DNA from: Neobacillus paridis | Lineage (GTDB): Bacteria; Bacillota; Bacilli; Bacillales; Cytobacillaceae | Reading direction: 5' to 3' | NCBI RefSeq assembly: GCF_016765675.1 | Contig: NZ_JAESWB010000355.1 | Location: 1 to 60,980 of the forward strand | Length of the DNA: 60,980 nucleotides | Shown here: positions 18,911 to 34,956 of the stretch, one piece after another | How positions within the stretch are numbered: position 1 is the stretch's first letter | Layout of the letters: each line of letters starts with the position of its first letter | Notes under the pieces: model-generated | Database searches by the model: none | What the model saw: the letters and a program-made list of their open reading frames with translations, nothing else | Told to the model about the DNA's origin: nothing | Made by a program: the position numbers and the translations under genes

Positions 18911-19537
18911 ATGACCAAAGGAATCTTAGGAAGAAAGATTGGTATGACTCAAGTATTTGTAGAAAACGGTGATTTAATTCCGGTAACTGTAGTTGAGGTA
19001 GCTCCAAACGTAGTTCTTCAAAAGAAATCAGTTGAAAACGACGGGTATGAAGCCGTACAGCTTGGTTTCGAAGATAAACGCGAAAAGCTTGCCAACAAGC
19101 CGGAAAAAGGTCATGCTAGCAAAGCAAATACTGCTCCTAAGCGCTTCGTTCGTGAATTTCGCGGAGATGACTTAGCAGGCTATGAAGTTGGTCAAGAAGT
19201 CAAAGTTGATATTTTCGCTGCAGGCGATTTAGTAGATGTAACAGGAATCTCAAAGGGTAAAGGTTTCCAAGGCTCGATCAAACGCCACGGACAATCTCGC
19301 GGCCCGATGGCACATGGTTCACGTTATCATCGTCGCCCTGGTTCTATGGGACCGGTTGCTCCAAACCGCGTATTCAAAGGTAAAATGTTACCAGGACGTA
19401 TGGGCGGAGAACAAGTTACAGTTCAAAACCTTGAGATCGTTAAGGTTGATACAGAACGCAACTTGCTTTTAATTAAAGGTAATGTGCCAGGTGCAAAAAA
19501 AGCATTACTAAAAATCAAAAGTGCGGTAAAGGCATAA
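18911..19537 (+). CDS. rplC: 50S ribosomal protein L3
   Basis: Early-assembly large-subunit protein (208 residues; B. subtilis 209). Starts [16 protein letters not shown] and has the long loop [20 protein letters not shown] that reaches the peptidyl-transferase centre. ATG 18911 follows AGGAGGTG; an ATG at 18881 in frame lies before this ribosome site and is rejected. Confidence 0.97.
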   Translation: MTKGILGRKIGMTQVFVENGDLIPVTVVEVAPNVVLQKKSVENDGYEAVQLGFEDKREKLANKPEKGHASKANTAPKRFVREFRGDDLAGYEVGQEVKVDIFAAGDLVDVTGISKGKGFQGSIKRHGQSRGPMAHGSRYHRRPGSMGPVAPNRVFKGKMLPGRMGGEQVTVQNLEIVKVDTERNLLLIKGNVPGAKKALLKIKSAVKA

Positions 19538-19566
19538 CGATTTCATAAGAAAGGAGGAACAATAGA

Positions 19567-20190
19567 ATGCCAAAAGTAACATTATTCAACCAAAACGGTT
19601 CACAAGTCGGCGAAATCGAGTTAAATGAATCCGTTTTTGGTATTGAACCTAACCAACACGTATTATTTGAAGCAATTGTGATGCAAAGGGCTTCATTACG
19701 TCAAGGGACTCATAAAGTTAAAAACCGTTCAGAAGTTGCAGGCGGTGGACGTAAACCATGGCGTCAAAAAGGAACAGGCCGTGCTCGTCAAGGGTCTATC
19801 CGCTCACCACAATGGCGCGGAGGTGGTACTGTATTTGGTCCGCAGCCACGCAGCTATAGCTATAAATTACCGAAAAAGGTTCGTCGCTTAGCGATCAAAT
19901 CGGCATTATCTTCTAAAGTATTAGATGAAAATCTTATAGTATTAGAGAACTTAGCTTTCGAAGCTCCAAAAACAAAAGAATTCAAAGCTGTTTTAAACAA
20001 CCTTTCTGTTGAGAAAAAGGCGTTAGTTGTTACTGCTGACTTGGATGAAAACGTAGCATTATCCGCTCGTAACATCCCGGGAGTAACGGTCGTAACAGCA
20101 GATGGCATCAATGTATTGGATGTTGTGGGTCATGATCAACTTATTATGACCAAAGCAGCGGTTGAAAAAGTAGAGGAGGTGCTTGCATAA
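19567..20190 (+). CDS. rplD: 50S ribosomal protein L4
   Basis: Exit-tunnel protein (207 residues). The tunnel loop reads [20 protein letters not shown], the region where macrolide-resistance changes occur, and is wild type. It overlaps rplW by one base (TAATG), suggesting coupled translation. Confidence 0.97.
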   Translation: MPKVTLFNQNGSQVGEIELNESVFGIEPNQHVLFEAIVMQRASLRQGTHKVKNRSEVAGGGRKPWRQKGTGRARQGSIRSPQWRGGGTVFGPQPRSYSYKLPKKVRRLAIKSALSSKVLDENLIVLENLAFEAPKTKEFKAVLNNLSVEKKALVVTADLDENVALSARNIPGVTVVTADGINVLDVVGHDQLIMTKAAVEKVEEVLA

Positions 20191-20474
20191 TGGATGCACG
20201 CGAAATCATTAAGCGCCCCGTTATCACTGAACGTTCTACTGATCTAATGGCTGAGAAAAAATACACTTTTGATGTAGATGTAAAAGCAAACAAAACTCAA
20301 GTCAAAGACGCAATTGAAGAAATCTTCGGTGTAGAAGTAGAAAAAGTAAACATCATGAACTATAAAGGCAAATTCAAGCGAATGGGTAAATTTGGCGGAT
20401 ACACGAACAAACGTCGTAAGGCCATTGTCAAGCTAACTGCTGACAGCAAAGAAATTGAGATCTTTGAATCATAA
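20190..20474 (+). CDS. rplW: 50S ribosomal protein L23
   Basis: Tunnel-exit protein that docks signal recognition particle and trigger factor (94 residues). Conserved [15 protein letters not shown] at the N terminus and [33 protein letters not shown] ribosome site inside the end of rplD. Confidence 0.97.
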   Translation: MDAREIIKRPVITERSTDLMAEKKYTFDVDVKANKTQVKDAIEEIFGVEVEKVNIMNYKGKFKRMGKFGGYTNKRRKAIVKLTADSKEIEIFES

Positions 20475-20481
20475 AATGTGA

Positions 20482-21333
<852 letters not shown>

Positions 21334-21343
21334 CGGGATTGAA

Positions 21344-22031
<688 letters not shown>

Positions 22032-22034
22032 TCT

Positions 22035-23317
<1,283 letters not shown>

Positions 23318-23340
23318 AACTCGAGAGGAGGTTCACATTG

Positions 23341-23604
23341 ATGAGTGAACGTAACCACCGCAAGGTTTACACTGGACGCGTTGTTTCCGACAAAATGGAT
23401 AAAACTGTTACCGTTCTTGTTGAAACATACAAAAAGCATCCGCTTTATGGTAAACGCGTTAAGTACTCTAAAAAGTTCAAAGCTCATGATGAGCAAAATC
23501 AAGCAAAAGTTGGCGACATCGTACGTATAATGGAAACTCGCCCGCTTTCAGCTACAAAGCGCTTTCGTCTAGTTGAAATAGTAGAAAAAGCTGTTATTAT
23601 TTAA
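23341..23604 (+). CDS. rpsQ: 30S ribosomal protein S17
   Basis: OB-fold protein (87 residues). [20 protein letters not shown] and [23 protein letters not shown]. The ATG at 23341 is preferred over the adjacent TTG at 23338; GAGAGGAGG precedes. Confidence 0.97.
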   Translation: MSERNHRKVYTGRVVSDKMDKTVTVLVETYKKHPLYGKRVKYSKKFKAHDEQNQAKVGDIVRIMETRPLSATKRFRLVEIVEKAVII

Positions 23605-23619
23605 TTGTTCGGAAGATAG

Positions 23620-24012
<393 letters not shown>

Positions 24013-24047
24013 TATCAATTAAATTGCCTTTAAGGAGGTGCGAATAG

Positions 24048-25132
<1,085 letters not shown>

Positions 25133-25162
25133 AACTAGAGTTTGTGGAAGGAGGTAAAAATA

Positions 25163-25561
25163 ATGGTCATGACAGATCCGATTGCAGATATGCTTACTCG
25201 TATTCGCAACGCGAATATGGTACGTCACGAAAAATTAGAAGTACCTGCTTCTAATATTAAAAAAGAAATCGCCGAAATCTTAAAACGTGAAGGTTTCGTA
25301 CGTGATGTTGAATATATCGATGACAATAAACAAGGAATTATCCGTATCTTCTTAAAGTACGGTGCAAATAATGAACGTGTTATTACTGGCTTGAAGCGCA
25401 TTAGCAAGCCTGGCCTGCGGGTTTATGCTAAATCAAATGAGGTACCACGTGTCCTAAATGGTCTGGGTATTGCGCTTGTATCAACTTCACAAGGTGTTTT
25501 AACCGATAAAGAAGCTCGGGCAAAACAAATCGGTGGCGAAGTATTAGCTTACGTTTGGTAA
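25163..25561 (+). CDS. rpsH: 30S ribosomal protein S8
   Basis: 16S central-domain binder (132 residues, B. subtilis length). [17 protein letters not shown] start and the ISTSQGV-type end ([19 protein letters not shown]). ATG 25163 follows AAGGAGG; the in-frame start at 25142 is upstream of that site. Confidence 0.97.
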   Translation: MVMTDPIADMLTRIRNANMVRHEKLEVPASNIKKEIAEILKREGFVRDVEYIDDNKQGIIRIFLKYGANNERVITGLKRISKPGLRVYAKSNEVPRVLNGLGIALVSTSQGVLTDKEARAKQIGGEVLAYVW

Positions 25562-25593
25562 GTCGAGTTTTTGAATGAATGGAGGTGCACTAA

Positions 25594-26130
25594 ATGTCTC
25601 GCGTAGGAAAAAAACCTATTGAAATTCCGGCAGGTGTAACAGTTTCTTTAAACAATCATACTGTTACCGTAAAAGGCCCAAAAGGCGAGCTTACTCGCTC
25701 TTTCAATCCGGAAATTACTATTAATATTGAAGAAAACATCGTTACAGTTACTCGTCCTTCAGATTCAAAAGAACACCGCACATTACATGGAACAACTCGT
25801 GCGCTCTTAGCGAACATGGTTGAGGGTGTTTCTAAAGGATTCGAGAAAAGTCTAGAACTAATCGGGGTTGGATACCGTGCTCAAAAACAAGGTAAAAAGC
25901 TTGTATTGAACGTTGGTTATTCACATCCTGTAGAAATGGAACCAGAAACTGGCCTGGAAATTGAAGTACCATCCAATACAAAGGTTACGGTAAAAGGTAC
26001 CGATAAAGAACGTGTTGGTGCATTGGCAGCCAATATTCGTGCGGTTCGTCCTCCAGAGCCTTATAAAGGCAAAGGAATTCGCTATGAAGGTGAATATGTA
26101 CGCCGCAAAGAAGGTAAAACAGGTAAGTAA
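25594..26130 (+). CDS. rplF: 50S ribosomal protein L6
   Basis: Two-domain protein near the sarcin-ricin loop (178 residues). [19 protein letters not shown] and the C-terminal [22 protein letters not shown]. Ribosome site GGAGGTG. Confidence 0.97.
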   Translation: MSRVGKKPIEIPAGVTVSLNNHTVTVKGPKGELTRSFNPEITINIEENIVTVTRPSDSKEHRTLHGTTRALLANMVEGVSKGFEKSLELIGVGYRAQKQGKKLVLNVGYSHPVEMEPETGLEIEVPSNTKVTVKGTDKERVGALAANIRAVRPPEPYKGKGIRYEGEYVRRKEGKTGK

Positions 26131-26162
26131 TGCCGCATAGGTAAACGAAAGGAGTGACGTAA

Positions 26163-26525
26163 ATGATTACGAAGCTAGATAAAAACGCTGTTCGCCGTAA
26201 AAGACATGCTCGTGTACGCGCGAAATTAAGCGGAACTTCAGCTCGTCCACGTCTAAATGTGTTTCGTTCAAATAAGCATATTTATGCTCAGTTAATCGAT
26301 GACAGCAAAGGAGTTACTTTAGCAAGTGCTTCTACACTAGATAAAGAGCTTAACCTTGAGTCTTCAAGCAATATCGAAGCAGCTAAAAAAGTCGGAGAAT
26401 TAGTTGCAAAACGTGCGGTGGAAAAAGGTATTACAGCTGTTGTGTTTGACCGTGGAGGATACCTATACCATGGACGTATTCAAGCATTAGCCGATGCTGC
26501 ACGCGAAAACGGCTTACAATTTTAA
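26163..26525 (+). CDS. rplR: 50S ribosomal protein L18
   Basis: 5S rRNA-binding protein (120 residues) with [20 protein letters not shown] and the C-terminal [24 protein letters not shown]. Ribosome site AAAGGAGTG. Confidence 0.97.
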   Translation: MITKLDKNAVRRKRHARVRAKLSGTSARPRLNVFRSNKHIYAQLIDDSKGVTLASASTLDKELNLESSSNIEAAKKVGELVAKRAVEKGITAVVFDRGGYLYHGRIQALADAARENGLQF

Positions 26526-26550
26526 TAGACAAAGGAGGGACTAAAGAAAG

Positions 26551-27051
26551 ATGCGTCGTATTGATCCAAACAAGCTTGAACTAGAAGAACGCGTAGTTAC
26601 GGTTAACCGTGTTGCGAAGGTTGTAAAAGGTGGACGTCGTTTCCGTTTCTCTGCACTTGTTGTAGTCGGAGACAGAAACGGTCATGTCGGTTTCGGAACC
26701 GGTAAAGCACAGGAAGTTCCTGATGCAATTCGTAAAGCAATTGAAGATGCCAAGAAAAATCTAATTGAAGTACCAATGGTTGGAACGACTGTTCCTCACG
26801 AAGTAGTTGGACGGTTTGGAGCTGGCGAAGTCTTGTTAAAACCGGCTGCAGAAGGTACCGGAGTTATTGCAGGTGGCCCAGTTCGTGCGGTTCTTGAATT
26901 AGCTGGGGTTCAGGATATCCTTTCCAAATCTCAAGGAACAAATACACCAATTAACGTAATTCGTGCAACCATTCAAGGATTAACACAATTAAAACGTGCT
27001 GAAGACGTAGCGAAATTACGTGGTAAATCAGTAGAAGAACTGTTAGGATAA
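26551..27051 (+). CDS. rpsE: 30S ribosomal protein S5
   Basis: Fidelity and helicase protein at the mRNA entry (166 residues). The spectinomycin-contact loop reads [20 protein letters not shown] and is wild type; the second domain has [20 protein letters not shown]. Ribosome site AGGAGGG. Confidence 0.97.
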   Translation: MRRIDPNKLELEERVVTVNRVAKVVKGGRRFRFSALVVVGDRNGHVGFGTGKAQEVPDAIRKAIEDAKKNLIEVPMVGTTVPHEVVGRFGAGEVLLKPAAEGTGVIAGGPVRAVLELAGVQDILSKSQGTNTPINVIRATIQGLTQLKRAEDVAKLRGKSVEELLG

Positions 27052-27064
27052 GGAGGGAAATCAA

Positions 27065-27247
27065 ATGGCAAATAAACTTGTAATTACCCTCAGCAAAAGC
27101 GTGATCGGTCGCCCGCAGGACCAACGCGAAACAGTTAAAGCACTGGGCTTACGTAAATTAAATCAAACAGTTGAGCATCAAGATAATCCAGCCATTCGCG
27201 GCATGATCAATAAAGTTGCTCACCTTGTAACTGTTAAAGAACAATAA
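27065..27247 (+). CDS. rpmD: 50S ribosomal protein L30
   Basis: Small large-subunit protein (60 residues) with [20 protein letters not shown] and [21 protein letters not shown]. Starts 13 nt after rpsE; ribosome site AAGGAGGG. Confidence 0.96.
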   Translation: MANKLVITLSKSVIGRPQDQRETVKALGLRKLNQTVEHQDNPAIRGMINKVAHLVTVKEQ

Positions 27248-27279
27248 TCGAACGTTGTTTTTCATAAGGAGGTGCCGAA

Positions 27280-27720
27280 ATGAAACTTCATGAATTAAAA
27301 CCTGCAGAAGGTTCACGTCAGGAACGTAAACGTAAAGGACGCGGTATTGGCTCAGGTAATGGGAAAACTGCCGGTAAAGGTCATAAAGGTCAAAAGGCCC
27401 GTTCTGGCGGTGGAGTCCGCATTGGTTTTGAAGGTGGCCAAACACCGTTAGCCCGCCGTTTACCGAAACGGGGCTTTACGAATATTAGCCGTAAAGAGTA
27501 CGCCATTGTGAACCTTGATGTGTTAAACCGTTTTGAAGAAGGTACAGAAGTAACTCCAGAACTTCTGATTGAAACGGGTGTCGTAAGTAACGAAAAATCT
27601 GGAATTAAAATTCTTGCAAAAGGGAACGTAGAGAAAAAGTTGACTGTCAAAGCTCACAAATTCTCCTCTGCTGCTAAAGAAGCGATTGAAGCTGCCGGTG
27701 GAACTACCGAGGTGATCTAA
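27280..27720 (+). CDS. rplO: 50S ribosomal protein L15
   Basis: Early-assembly protein (146 residues). The basic N-terminal tail has [20 protein letters not shown] and [20 protein letters not shown]. The last base of its stop is the first base of secY (TAATG). Confidence 0.97.
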   Translation: MKLHELKPAEGSRQERKRKGRGIGSGNGKTAGKGHKGQKARSGGGVRIGFEGGQTPLARRLPKRGFTNISRKEYAIVNLDVLNRFEEGTEVTPELLIETGVVSNEKSGIKILAKGNVEKKLTVKAHKFSSAAKEAIEAAGGTTEVI

Positions 27721-29015
27721 TGTTCCAAACACTCTCCAATTTTATGCGCGTGGGTGATATACGACGTAAGATCATATTCACCCTTTTAATGTTGGTCGTT
27801 TTCCGACTGGGTACGTTTATTCCGGTACCTAACGTAAATGCAGAGGTGCTGGCAGATCAAGATAAGTTAAGTGTTTTTGGTATATTAAATACCTTTGGCG
27901 GTGGGGCACTGAGACAGTTTTCCATCTTTGCCATGGGTGTTATGCCATACATTACAGCTTCGATTATTATCCAGCTCCTGCAAATGGATGTAGTACCAAA
28001 GTTAACGGAGTGGTCTAAACAAGGAGAGGCGGGACGCCGTAAGACAGCCCAGCTTACCCGTTATATGACCGTAGTTCTTGGATTTATCCAGGCTCTAGGG
28101 ATGTCCTATGGCTTTAATAATTTGGCAGGCGGTCAATTAGTTGAAAACCCTGGAATTCCTACTTATTTACTAATTGCGGTTGTATTAACAGCTGGCACAG
28201 CCTTTTTAATGTGGCTGGGTGAGCAAATAACAGAGAAAGGTGTTGGAAATGGTATTTCCATCATCATTTTTGCTGGGATTGTTGCTGGTATTCCCAATGT
28301 TTTAAACCAAATTTACGTACAACAATTTGAAAATGCTGGAGAAGCATTATTCATCCGTATTGTAACCATGTTGGTCATCGCATTAGTAATTATTGCTATT
28401 TTTGTTGGAGTTATTTTCATTCAACAAGCAACACGTAAAATTCCGATTCAATATGCAAAACGGATGGCAGTAGGACGGAATCCGGTTGGCGGTCAGTCGA
28501 CCCATATGCCATTAAAGGTAAATGCAGCTGGCGTTATTCCAGTTATCTTTGCTGTCTCCTTTCTCGTAACACCAAGAACGATTGCCTCATTCTTTCCACA
28601 AAATAGTGTAACACTGTGGATTATGAAGGTATTTGATTACTCTCACCCGATCGGGATGATCATATATGCTGCCTTAATTATCGCGTTTACTTATTTTTAT
28701 GCTTTTATTCAAGTTAATCCTGAACAAGCAGCGGAAAACTTACAAAAGCAAAGTGGCTATATTCCAGGTATTCGTCCTGGTAAAAGCACACAGGAATATT
28801 TAACACGCGTCTTATATCGTTTAACATTTGTCGGAGCGCTTTTCCTTACGGTGATTGCGGTGCTTCCGGTCTTCTTTATTAAGATTGCCAACCTGCCACA
28901 ATCTGCACAAATCGGCGGAACAAGTCTGCTCATTGTAGTCGGGGTTGCTCTGGAAACATATAAGCAGCTTGAGGCACAATTAGTTAAACGTCATTATAAA
29001 GGTTTTATTAAGTAA
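27720..29015 (+). CDS. secY: Preprotein translocase subunit SecY
   Basis: Ten-span protein-conducting channel (431 residues). Visible: N-terminal RRKIIFTLLMLVVFRLGTFIPVP (TM1), the plug region GGALRQFSIFAMGVMPYITA, the cytoplasmic loop 8/9 ending NPVGGQSTHMPLKVNAAGVIPV and PGIRPGKSTQEYL. Pairs with SecE encoded at 1481. Coupled to rplO by a one-base overlap. Confidence 0.97.
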   Translation: MFQTLSNFMRVGDIRRKIIFTLLMLVVFRLGTFIPVPNVNAEVLADQDKLSVFGILNTFGGGALRQFSIFAMGVMPYITASIIIQLLQMDVVPKLTEWSKQGEAGRRKTAQLTRYMTVVLGFIQALGMSYGFNNLAGGQLVENPGIPTYLLIAVVLTAGTAFLMWLGEQITEKGVGNGISIIIFAGIVAGIPNVLNQIYVQQFENAGEALFIRIVTMLVIALVIIAIFVGVIFIQQATRKIPIQYAKRMAVGRNPVGGQSTHMPLKVNAAGVIPVIFAVSFLVTPRTIASFFPQNSVTLWIMKVFDYSHPIGMIIYAALIIAFTYFYAFIQVNPEQAAENLQKQSGYIPGIRPGKSTQEYLTRVLYRLTFVGALFLTVIAVLPVFFIKIANLPQSAQIGGTSLLIVVGVALETYKQLEAQLVKRHYKGFIK

Positions 29016-29732
<717 letters not shown>

Positions 29733-29760
29733 TGTTCAACCCGATAAATCCTGGCATGCG

Positions 29761-29843
29761 ACTCTCGATTATCTCCCTAAAGATTTGATAGTATGTGAAA
29801 GCAATTGGCTTTTCTATTGTCCTAAGAATATAGGACCGAGAGT
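29761..29843 (+). ncRNA. Candidate structured RNA between adk and infA
   Basis: ACTCTCG (29761-29767) pairs with CGAGAGT (29837-29843). Two hairpins lie inside: AAAGC-AATTG-GCTTT (29798-29812) and GTCCTA-AGAATA-TAGGAC (29819-29836). The second stacks directly on the closing stem, giving a three-way-junction-like fold. It occupies the place where map normally lies. No known RNA family is recognised; function unknown. Confidence 0.3.
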
Positions 29844-29915
29844 TGGGCAAGAATGACATGAGGATAATATTCCTTCATTAAGTAAAATTTACTTGCGGAC
29901 AAATAACGTACAGTA

Positions 29916-29924
29916 TGGTAAACT
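29916..29924 (+). promoter_or_regulatory. Possible extended -10 promoter before infA
   Basis: TGGTAAACT is an extended -10; a TTGCGG (29893-29898) lies 20 nt before the hexamer, longer than ideal. Weak call. Confidence 0.3.
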
Positions 29925-30020
29925 GGAAAGGTTGCTAACAACTTACGAATGGGAAGACCCGCTTTACATTACTAGTCTTAATGAACCGCTTATTTCCAAA
30001 TGAGAAGGGAGACGAGACCG

Positions 30021-30239
30021 ATGGCCAAAGATGATGTCATTGAAATTGAAGGTAAAGTCATTGAAACTTTGCCAAACGCGATGTTTAAGGTAGAATTAGA
30101 AAATGGTCATACAGTGCTGGCTCATGTTTCCGGAAAAATTCGAATGCACTTTATTCGTATTCTTCCTGGTGATAAGGTCACTGTTGAGCTTTCTCCATAT
30201 GACTTAACACGCGGAAGAATTACGTACCGCTTTAAATAA
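30021..30239 (+). CDS. infA: Translation initiation factor IF-1
   Basis: OB-fold A-site factor (72 residues). [20 protein letters not shown] and [24 protein letters not shown] are nearly invariant. ATG 30021 is preceded by AGGGAGACGAG; the in-frame extension to 30000 covers that site. Its usual upstream neighbours map and a KOW-domain gene are missing. Confidence 0.97.
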   Translation: MAKDDVIEIEGKVIETLPNAMFKVELENGHTVLAHVSGKIRMHFIRILPGDKVTVELSPYDLTRGRITYRFK

Positions 30240-30389
<150 letters not shown>

Positions 30390-30413
30390 ACTCGAGGGAG
30401 GTGCACATTCTAA

Positions 30414-30779
30414 ATGGCACGTATTGCTGGTGTAGATATTCCACGTGAAAAACGTGTAGTAATCTCATTAACTTACATTTATGGTATTGGTAAAAATACC
30501 GCGCAAAAAATCTTAGCGGAAGCTGGCGTTTCAGAAGATACACGTGTACGTGATTTAACGGAAAGTGAACTTGATAAAATCCGTGATATTGTCGACCACT
30601 TAAAAGTTGAAGGTGATCTTCGTCGTGAAGTTTCTCTTAACATTAAGCGTTTGATGGAAATTGGCTGCTATCGTGGCTTACGTCATCGCCGCGGCTTACC
30701 GGTTCGTGGACAAAATACGAAAAACAATGCTCGTACACGCAAAGGTCCTCGTAAGACTGTAGCGAACAAGAAGAAGTAA
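30414..30779 (+). CDS. rpsM: 30S ribosomal protein S13
   Basis: Head protein contacting P-site tRNA and L5 (121 residues). [20 protein letters not shown] and the basic tail [21 protein letters not shown]. Ribosome site GGGAGGTG. Confidence 0.97.
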   Translation: MARIAGVDIPREKRVVISLTYIYGIGKNTAQKILAEAGVSEDTRVRDLTESELDKIRDIVDHLKVEGDLRREVSLNIKRLMEIGCYRGLRHRRGLPVRGQNTKNNARTRKGPRKTVANKKK

Positions 30780-31190
<411 letters not shown>

Positions 31191-31368
31191 TTTTTCTGTA
31201 TAGAATTTATATCACCTGTCTATAATGGGATATGATATGAATTTGTGTAAACTTTATACGGAAGACTTATTCCAGTTGTTGTGCTTAAAAACGGGAACAT
31301 ATACATGGGGGAATTTCGATTAGCAACTGTCTAATTGAGGTTTCGACGTTTTGAAGGAGGGTTAATGG

Positions 31369-32313
31369 ATGATCGAAATAGAAAAACCAAAAATCGAAAC
31401 GGTTGAGATCAGCGATGATGCCAAATACGGTAAGTTCGTCGTAGAGCCACTAGAGCGTGGATATGGTACCACTTTGGGTAACTCCTTACGTCGTATCCTT
31501 TTATCTTCACTGCCTGGTGCCGCTGTTACCGCGATTCAGGTCGATGGGGTACTTCATGAGTTCTCAACAATTGAAGGCGTCGTAGAGGATGTAACTTCCA
31601 TTATCTTAAACATCAAAAAAATTGCTTTAAAAATCTATTCTGACGAAGAAAAAACATTGGAGATTGATATGCAAGGTCCTGGTCCGGTCCTAGCAGGGAA
31701 CATTACCCATGATAGTGACGTTGAGATCTTAAATCCAGACCTTCATATTGCAACATTAGCGGCAAATGGGCATCTCCGTATGCGGTTAACAGCCAGACGG
31801 GGCCGTGGTTATACACCGGCTGATCAAAATAAACGTGAAGACCAGCCAATTGGTGTGATTCCGATTGATTCCATTTATACGCCTGTTTCTCGTGTGTCTT
31901 ATCAGGTAGAGAACACTCGTGTAGGACAACTGTCGAATTACGACAAGCTTACACTTGATGTGTGGACAGATGGAAGCACTGGACCTAAGGAAGCAATTGC
32001 TCTTGGTTCAAAAATTTTAACGGAGCATTTAAATATCTTCGTTGGCTTAACGGATGAAGCGCAAAATGCTGAAATCATGATTGAAAAAGAAGAAGATCAA
32101 AAAGAAAAAGTTCTCGAAATGACCATTGAGGAACTTGATCTTTCCGTTCGTTCATATAACTGCTTAAAGCGTGCTGGCATTAATACGGTTCAGGAATTGG
32201 CCAACAAAACTGAAGAAGATATGATGAAAGTACGGAATTTAGGCCGTAAATCACTTGAAGAAGTGAAGGCAAAACTAGAAGAGCTTGGATTAGGCTTGCG
32301 TAAAGACGATTAG
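31369..32313 (+). CDS. rpoA: DNA-directed RNA polymerase subunit alpha
   Basis: Assembly platform of RNA polymerase (314 residues, same as B. subtilis). N-terminal domain has [20 protein letters not shown]; linker near 230-245; C-terminal UP-element domain has [20 protein letters not shown] and [19 protein letters not shown]. It is preceded by a 178-nt gap after rpsK that contains a TATAAT (31221-31226) without a clear -35. Ribosome site AAGGAGGG. Confidence 0.98.
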   Translation: MIEIEKPKIETVEISDDAKYGKFVVEPLERGYGTTLGNSLRRILLSSLPGAAVTAIQVDGVLHEFSTIEGVVEDVTSIILNIKKIALKIYSDEEKTLEIDMQGPGPVLAGNITHDSDVEILNPDLHIATLAANGHLRMRLTARRGRGYTPADQNKREDQPIGVIPIDSIYTPVSRVSYQVENTRVGQLSNYDKLTLDVWTDGSTGPKEAIALGSKILTEHLNIFVGLTDEAQNAEIMIEKEEDQKEKVLEMTIEELDLSVRSYNCLKRAGINTVQELANKTEEDMMKVRNLGRKSLEEVKAKLEELGLGLRKDD

Positions 32314-32363
32314 TCCGTTTTTTGAACACTAAGAATTTTTACCTAAGCGATCCGTTTTAATGA

Positions 32364-32750
<387 letters not shown>

Positions 32751-32762
32751 AAATCTTTTCAG

Positions 32763-32817
32763 ACAACAAGGGCGCTGGACAGTTTTGTAACAAACTTGTT
32801 CTCTGCCCTTTTGTTGT
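32763..32817 (+). terminator. Terminator after rplQ
   Basis: ACAACAAGGGC (32763-32773) pairs with GCCC-TT-TTGTTGT (32805-32817) across a partly foldable loop. T-rich right arm; ends the alpha operon. Confidence 0.5.
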
Positions 32818-33271
32818 ACAGAGGCGAAGCGTCGCAATAGCGAATCTGAATATTTAAGTATTAGTGGAAATGATTGAATTTCAGACTTGAATATAGGCAA
32901 GCTAAGCTCTGCTCACACCGCCTGATGAACCAGCCAAAAAGAGTGTTATGATGAGCACAACTCTGTTTTTTAGAGCTTCCGGTTTTCCATTAACCATCTG
33001 AAGAAAGGAGCACCGATCTCCTTTTTTGTGACTCGTCTAGCTCATGCACCTCTTCCATTTAAAAAATTTTTATACATGCAGAAGTTGCTAAAAGCACTGC
33101 CCTGGGAAGAGGTGCAGGCTTTTTTTGTATATCAGAAAGGGACGAAATATAGCAAAGTTCTATTTCTTCAAACAAATCTATGTTATTTTTATAGATAGTA
33201 TACGAAATGGAGCTATAGCTTAACGTAAGCTGCCATTTAGAAAGGCAGTTGGGTTAGGGGGGAACACAGCA
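32818..33271 (+). other. Long intergenic region with serial terminator-like hairpins before ecfA1
   Basis: No credible gene in about 450 nt. It holds three successive terminator-like hairpins: AGAGT.../ACTCT with T6 (32940-32971), AAAGGAG/CTCCTTT with T6 (33004-33024) and an 11-bp stem with T7 (33046-33126). Near ecfA1 there are two small hairpins, AGCTTAACGTAAGCT and CTGCC-ATTTAGAAA-GGCAG. No known riboswitch or T-box core sequence is recognised. Confidence 0.45.
33046..33126 (+). terminator. 11-bp stem with large structured loop and T7 tail
   Basis: GCACCTCTTCC (33046-33056) pairs perfectly with GGAAGAGGTGC (33105-33115), then AGGC and seven T. The 48-nt loop itself can fold (GCAG.../CTGC with TGC/GCA). 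The large loop is unusual for a simple terminator. Confidence 0.5.
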
Positions 33272-34111
33272 ATGAGCAAAGCAATTGTGTCACTAAAAGA
33301 GGTGACTTTTCAATATGATGGACAGGAGCGAAATGCCCTTAATCATGTTTCCTTTGAAATATATGAGGGGGAGTGGCTGGCGATTGTCGGTCATAATGGG
33401 TCGGGAAAATCGACAATGGCAAAACTGTTAAATGGTCTACAATTTCCCAAAGAGGGGGAAATCACTGTATCCGGTATGAAATTAGTCGAAGAAAACATTT
33501 GGGATATTCGTAAAAAGATCGGGATGGTGTTTCAAAACCCTGATAATCAATTTGTTGGAACAACTGTCCAGGATGATGTGGCTTTTGGTTTAGAAAACAT
33601 GGGCATCCCCAGGGAAGAGATGATCCATAGGGTTGAGGATTCATTAAAAAAGGTTAAAATGGATACGTTTCTGCATCAAGAGCCGCACCATCTTTCAGGC
33701 GGACAAAAGCAGCGCGTTGCCATTGCCGGTGTCCTCGCATTAAGGCCAGCCATCATCATTTTGGATGAAGCAACATCTATGCTGGATCCAAGGGGCCGGG
33801 CAGAAGTATTAGAAACGGTCAGAACGCTAAAGGATGAAAAAGCTTTGACGGTTATTTCGATAACCCATGATTTAGAGGAGGCTGCAAAAGCTGATCGAAT
33901 CATTGTGATGAATAAAGGCGAAGTTTTTCGGGAAGGCACACCTGAAGAAATTTTCTCAATGGATGAGCAATTGATTGAATTAGGATTAGATATCCCATTT
34001 TCAGTTAAAGTGATGAAAGCATTTAGAAAACAAGGAATTTCGTTAGCAAAGCATTATTTATCGGAAGAAGAGTTGGTGGAAGAGTTATGGACATTTCGCT
34101 CTCGCATGTAG
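33272..34111 (+). CDS. ecfA1: ECF transporter energy-coupling ATPase 1
   Basis: One of two ATPases of the shared (group II) ECF vitamin/metal importer (279 residues, YbxA type). Walker [10 protein letters not shown] (about 42), Q-loop [10 protein letters not shown], signature LSGGQKQR, Walker [11 protein letters not shown] and switch His in [11 protein letters not shown] after TAGGGGGGAA. It overlaps ecfA2 by 25 nt. Substrate-binding S components are encoded elsewhere. Confidence 0.95.
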   Translation: MSKAIVSLKEVTFQYDGQERNALNHVSFEIYEGEWLAIVGHNGSGKSTMAKLLNGLQFPKEGEITVSGMKLVEENIWDIRKKIGMVFQNPDNQFVGTTVQDDVAFGLENMGIPREEMIHRVEDSLKKVKMDTFLHQEPHHLSGGQKQRVAIAGVLALRPAIIILDEATSMLDPRGRAEVLETVRTLKDEKALTVISITHDLEEAAKADRIIVMNKGEVFREGTPEEIFSMDEQLIELGLDIPFSVKVMKAFRKQGISLAKHYLSEEELVEELWTFRSRM

Positions 34112-34956
34112 ATTACCGTTATCAAGCTAACACCCCATTTGAGCGGCTTGCGATCCAGGATGTATCGATTGAAATTCCCTCAGGTACGTATTTGGCGATC
34201 ATCGGGCATACCGGTTCCGGCAAGTCTACCGTGTTGCAGCATTTAAATGCTTTGCTGATTCCTTCTGAAGGAACCGTGACAATAGGGGATAGAGAAATTA
34301 AAGCACATCAAAAAAATAAAGACCTGCGTCCTGTCCGTCAGCGTGTTGGGATTGTCTTTCAGTTTCCAGAACATCAGCTGTTTGAGGAAACAGTCGAAAA
34401 GGACATCATATTTGGACCCATGAATTTCGGTGTTTCCGAAGCAGAGGCAAAGAAACGGGCCCGAATTGCCTTGAAACAGGTGGGCTTAACTGAGGAAATC
34501 CTCGATAAATCTCCATTTGATTTATCGGGCGGGCAAATGCGCCGGGTGGCGATCGCAGGGGTGTTAGCAATGGATCCGGATGTGATTGTTCTCGATGAAC
34601 CAACAGCTGGGTTGGATCCTCGCGGGCGCAAAGAAATTATGGACATGTTTTATGCGCTTCACAATGAACGGAAGCTATCGACCATTCTGGTAACCCATAG
34701 TATGGAGGACGCCGCTAGATATGCGGATCAAATTGTCATCATGCAACAGGGGAAGGTTGTTAAAAAAGGATCCCCTGAAGAAATTTTCTCCGCTCCCCAG
34801 GATTTAATGCAAATGGGGCTGGATGTCCCTGAGGTAGTCCGTTTTCAATTAAAGCTAGAGGAAAAAGGGAACATCAAGCTGGAGAAGATCTTTTTATCGA
34901 TTGAACAATTATCGGCGGCTGTAGCGGAGCAGTTAAGGCGGGGTGTGACATCATGA
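34087..34956 (+). CDS. ecfA2: ECF transporter energy-coupling ATPase 2
   Basis: Partner ATPase (289 residues). Walker [11 protein letters not shown]-loop [10 protein letters not shown], signature LSGGQMRR, Walker [13 protein letters not shown] and VTHSMEDA. The longer C terminus is typical of EcfA2. Starts inside the 3' end of ecfA1 and overlaps ecfT by 4 nt, so the three proteins are translated as a coupled set. Confidence 0.95.
   Translation: MDISLSHVDYRYQANTPFERLAIQDVSIEIPSGTYLAIIGHTGSGKSTVLQHLNALLIPSEGTVTIGDREIKAHQKNKDLRPVRQRVGIVFQFPEHQLFEETVEKDIIFGPMNFGVSEAEAKKRARIALKQVGLTEEILDKSPFDLSGGQMRRVAIAGVLAMDPDVIVLDEPTAGLDPRGRKEIMDMFYALHNERKLSTILVTHSMEDAARYADQIVIMQQGKVVKKGSPEEIFSAPQDLMQMGLDVPEVVRFQLKLEEKGNIKLEKIFLSIEQLSAAVAEQLRRGVTS

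Noticed and set aside
29733..30020. tRNA gene or remnant of map in the adk-infA gap
   Set aside because: No cloverleaf with TTC loop and no frame resembling methionine aminopeptidase.
33046..33126. T-box riboswitch before ecfA1
   Set aside because: The conserved T-box sequence and specifier loop are not visible, and ECF ATPase genes are not typical T-box targets.
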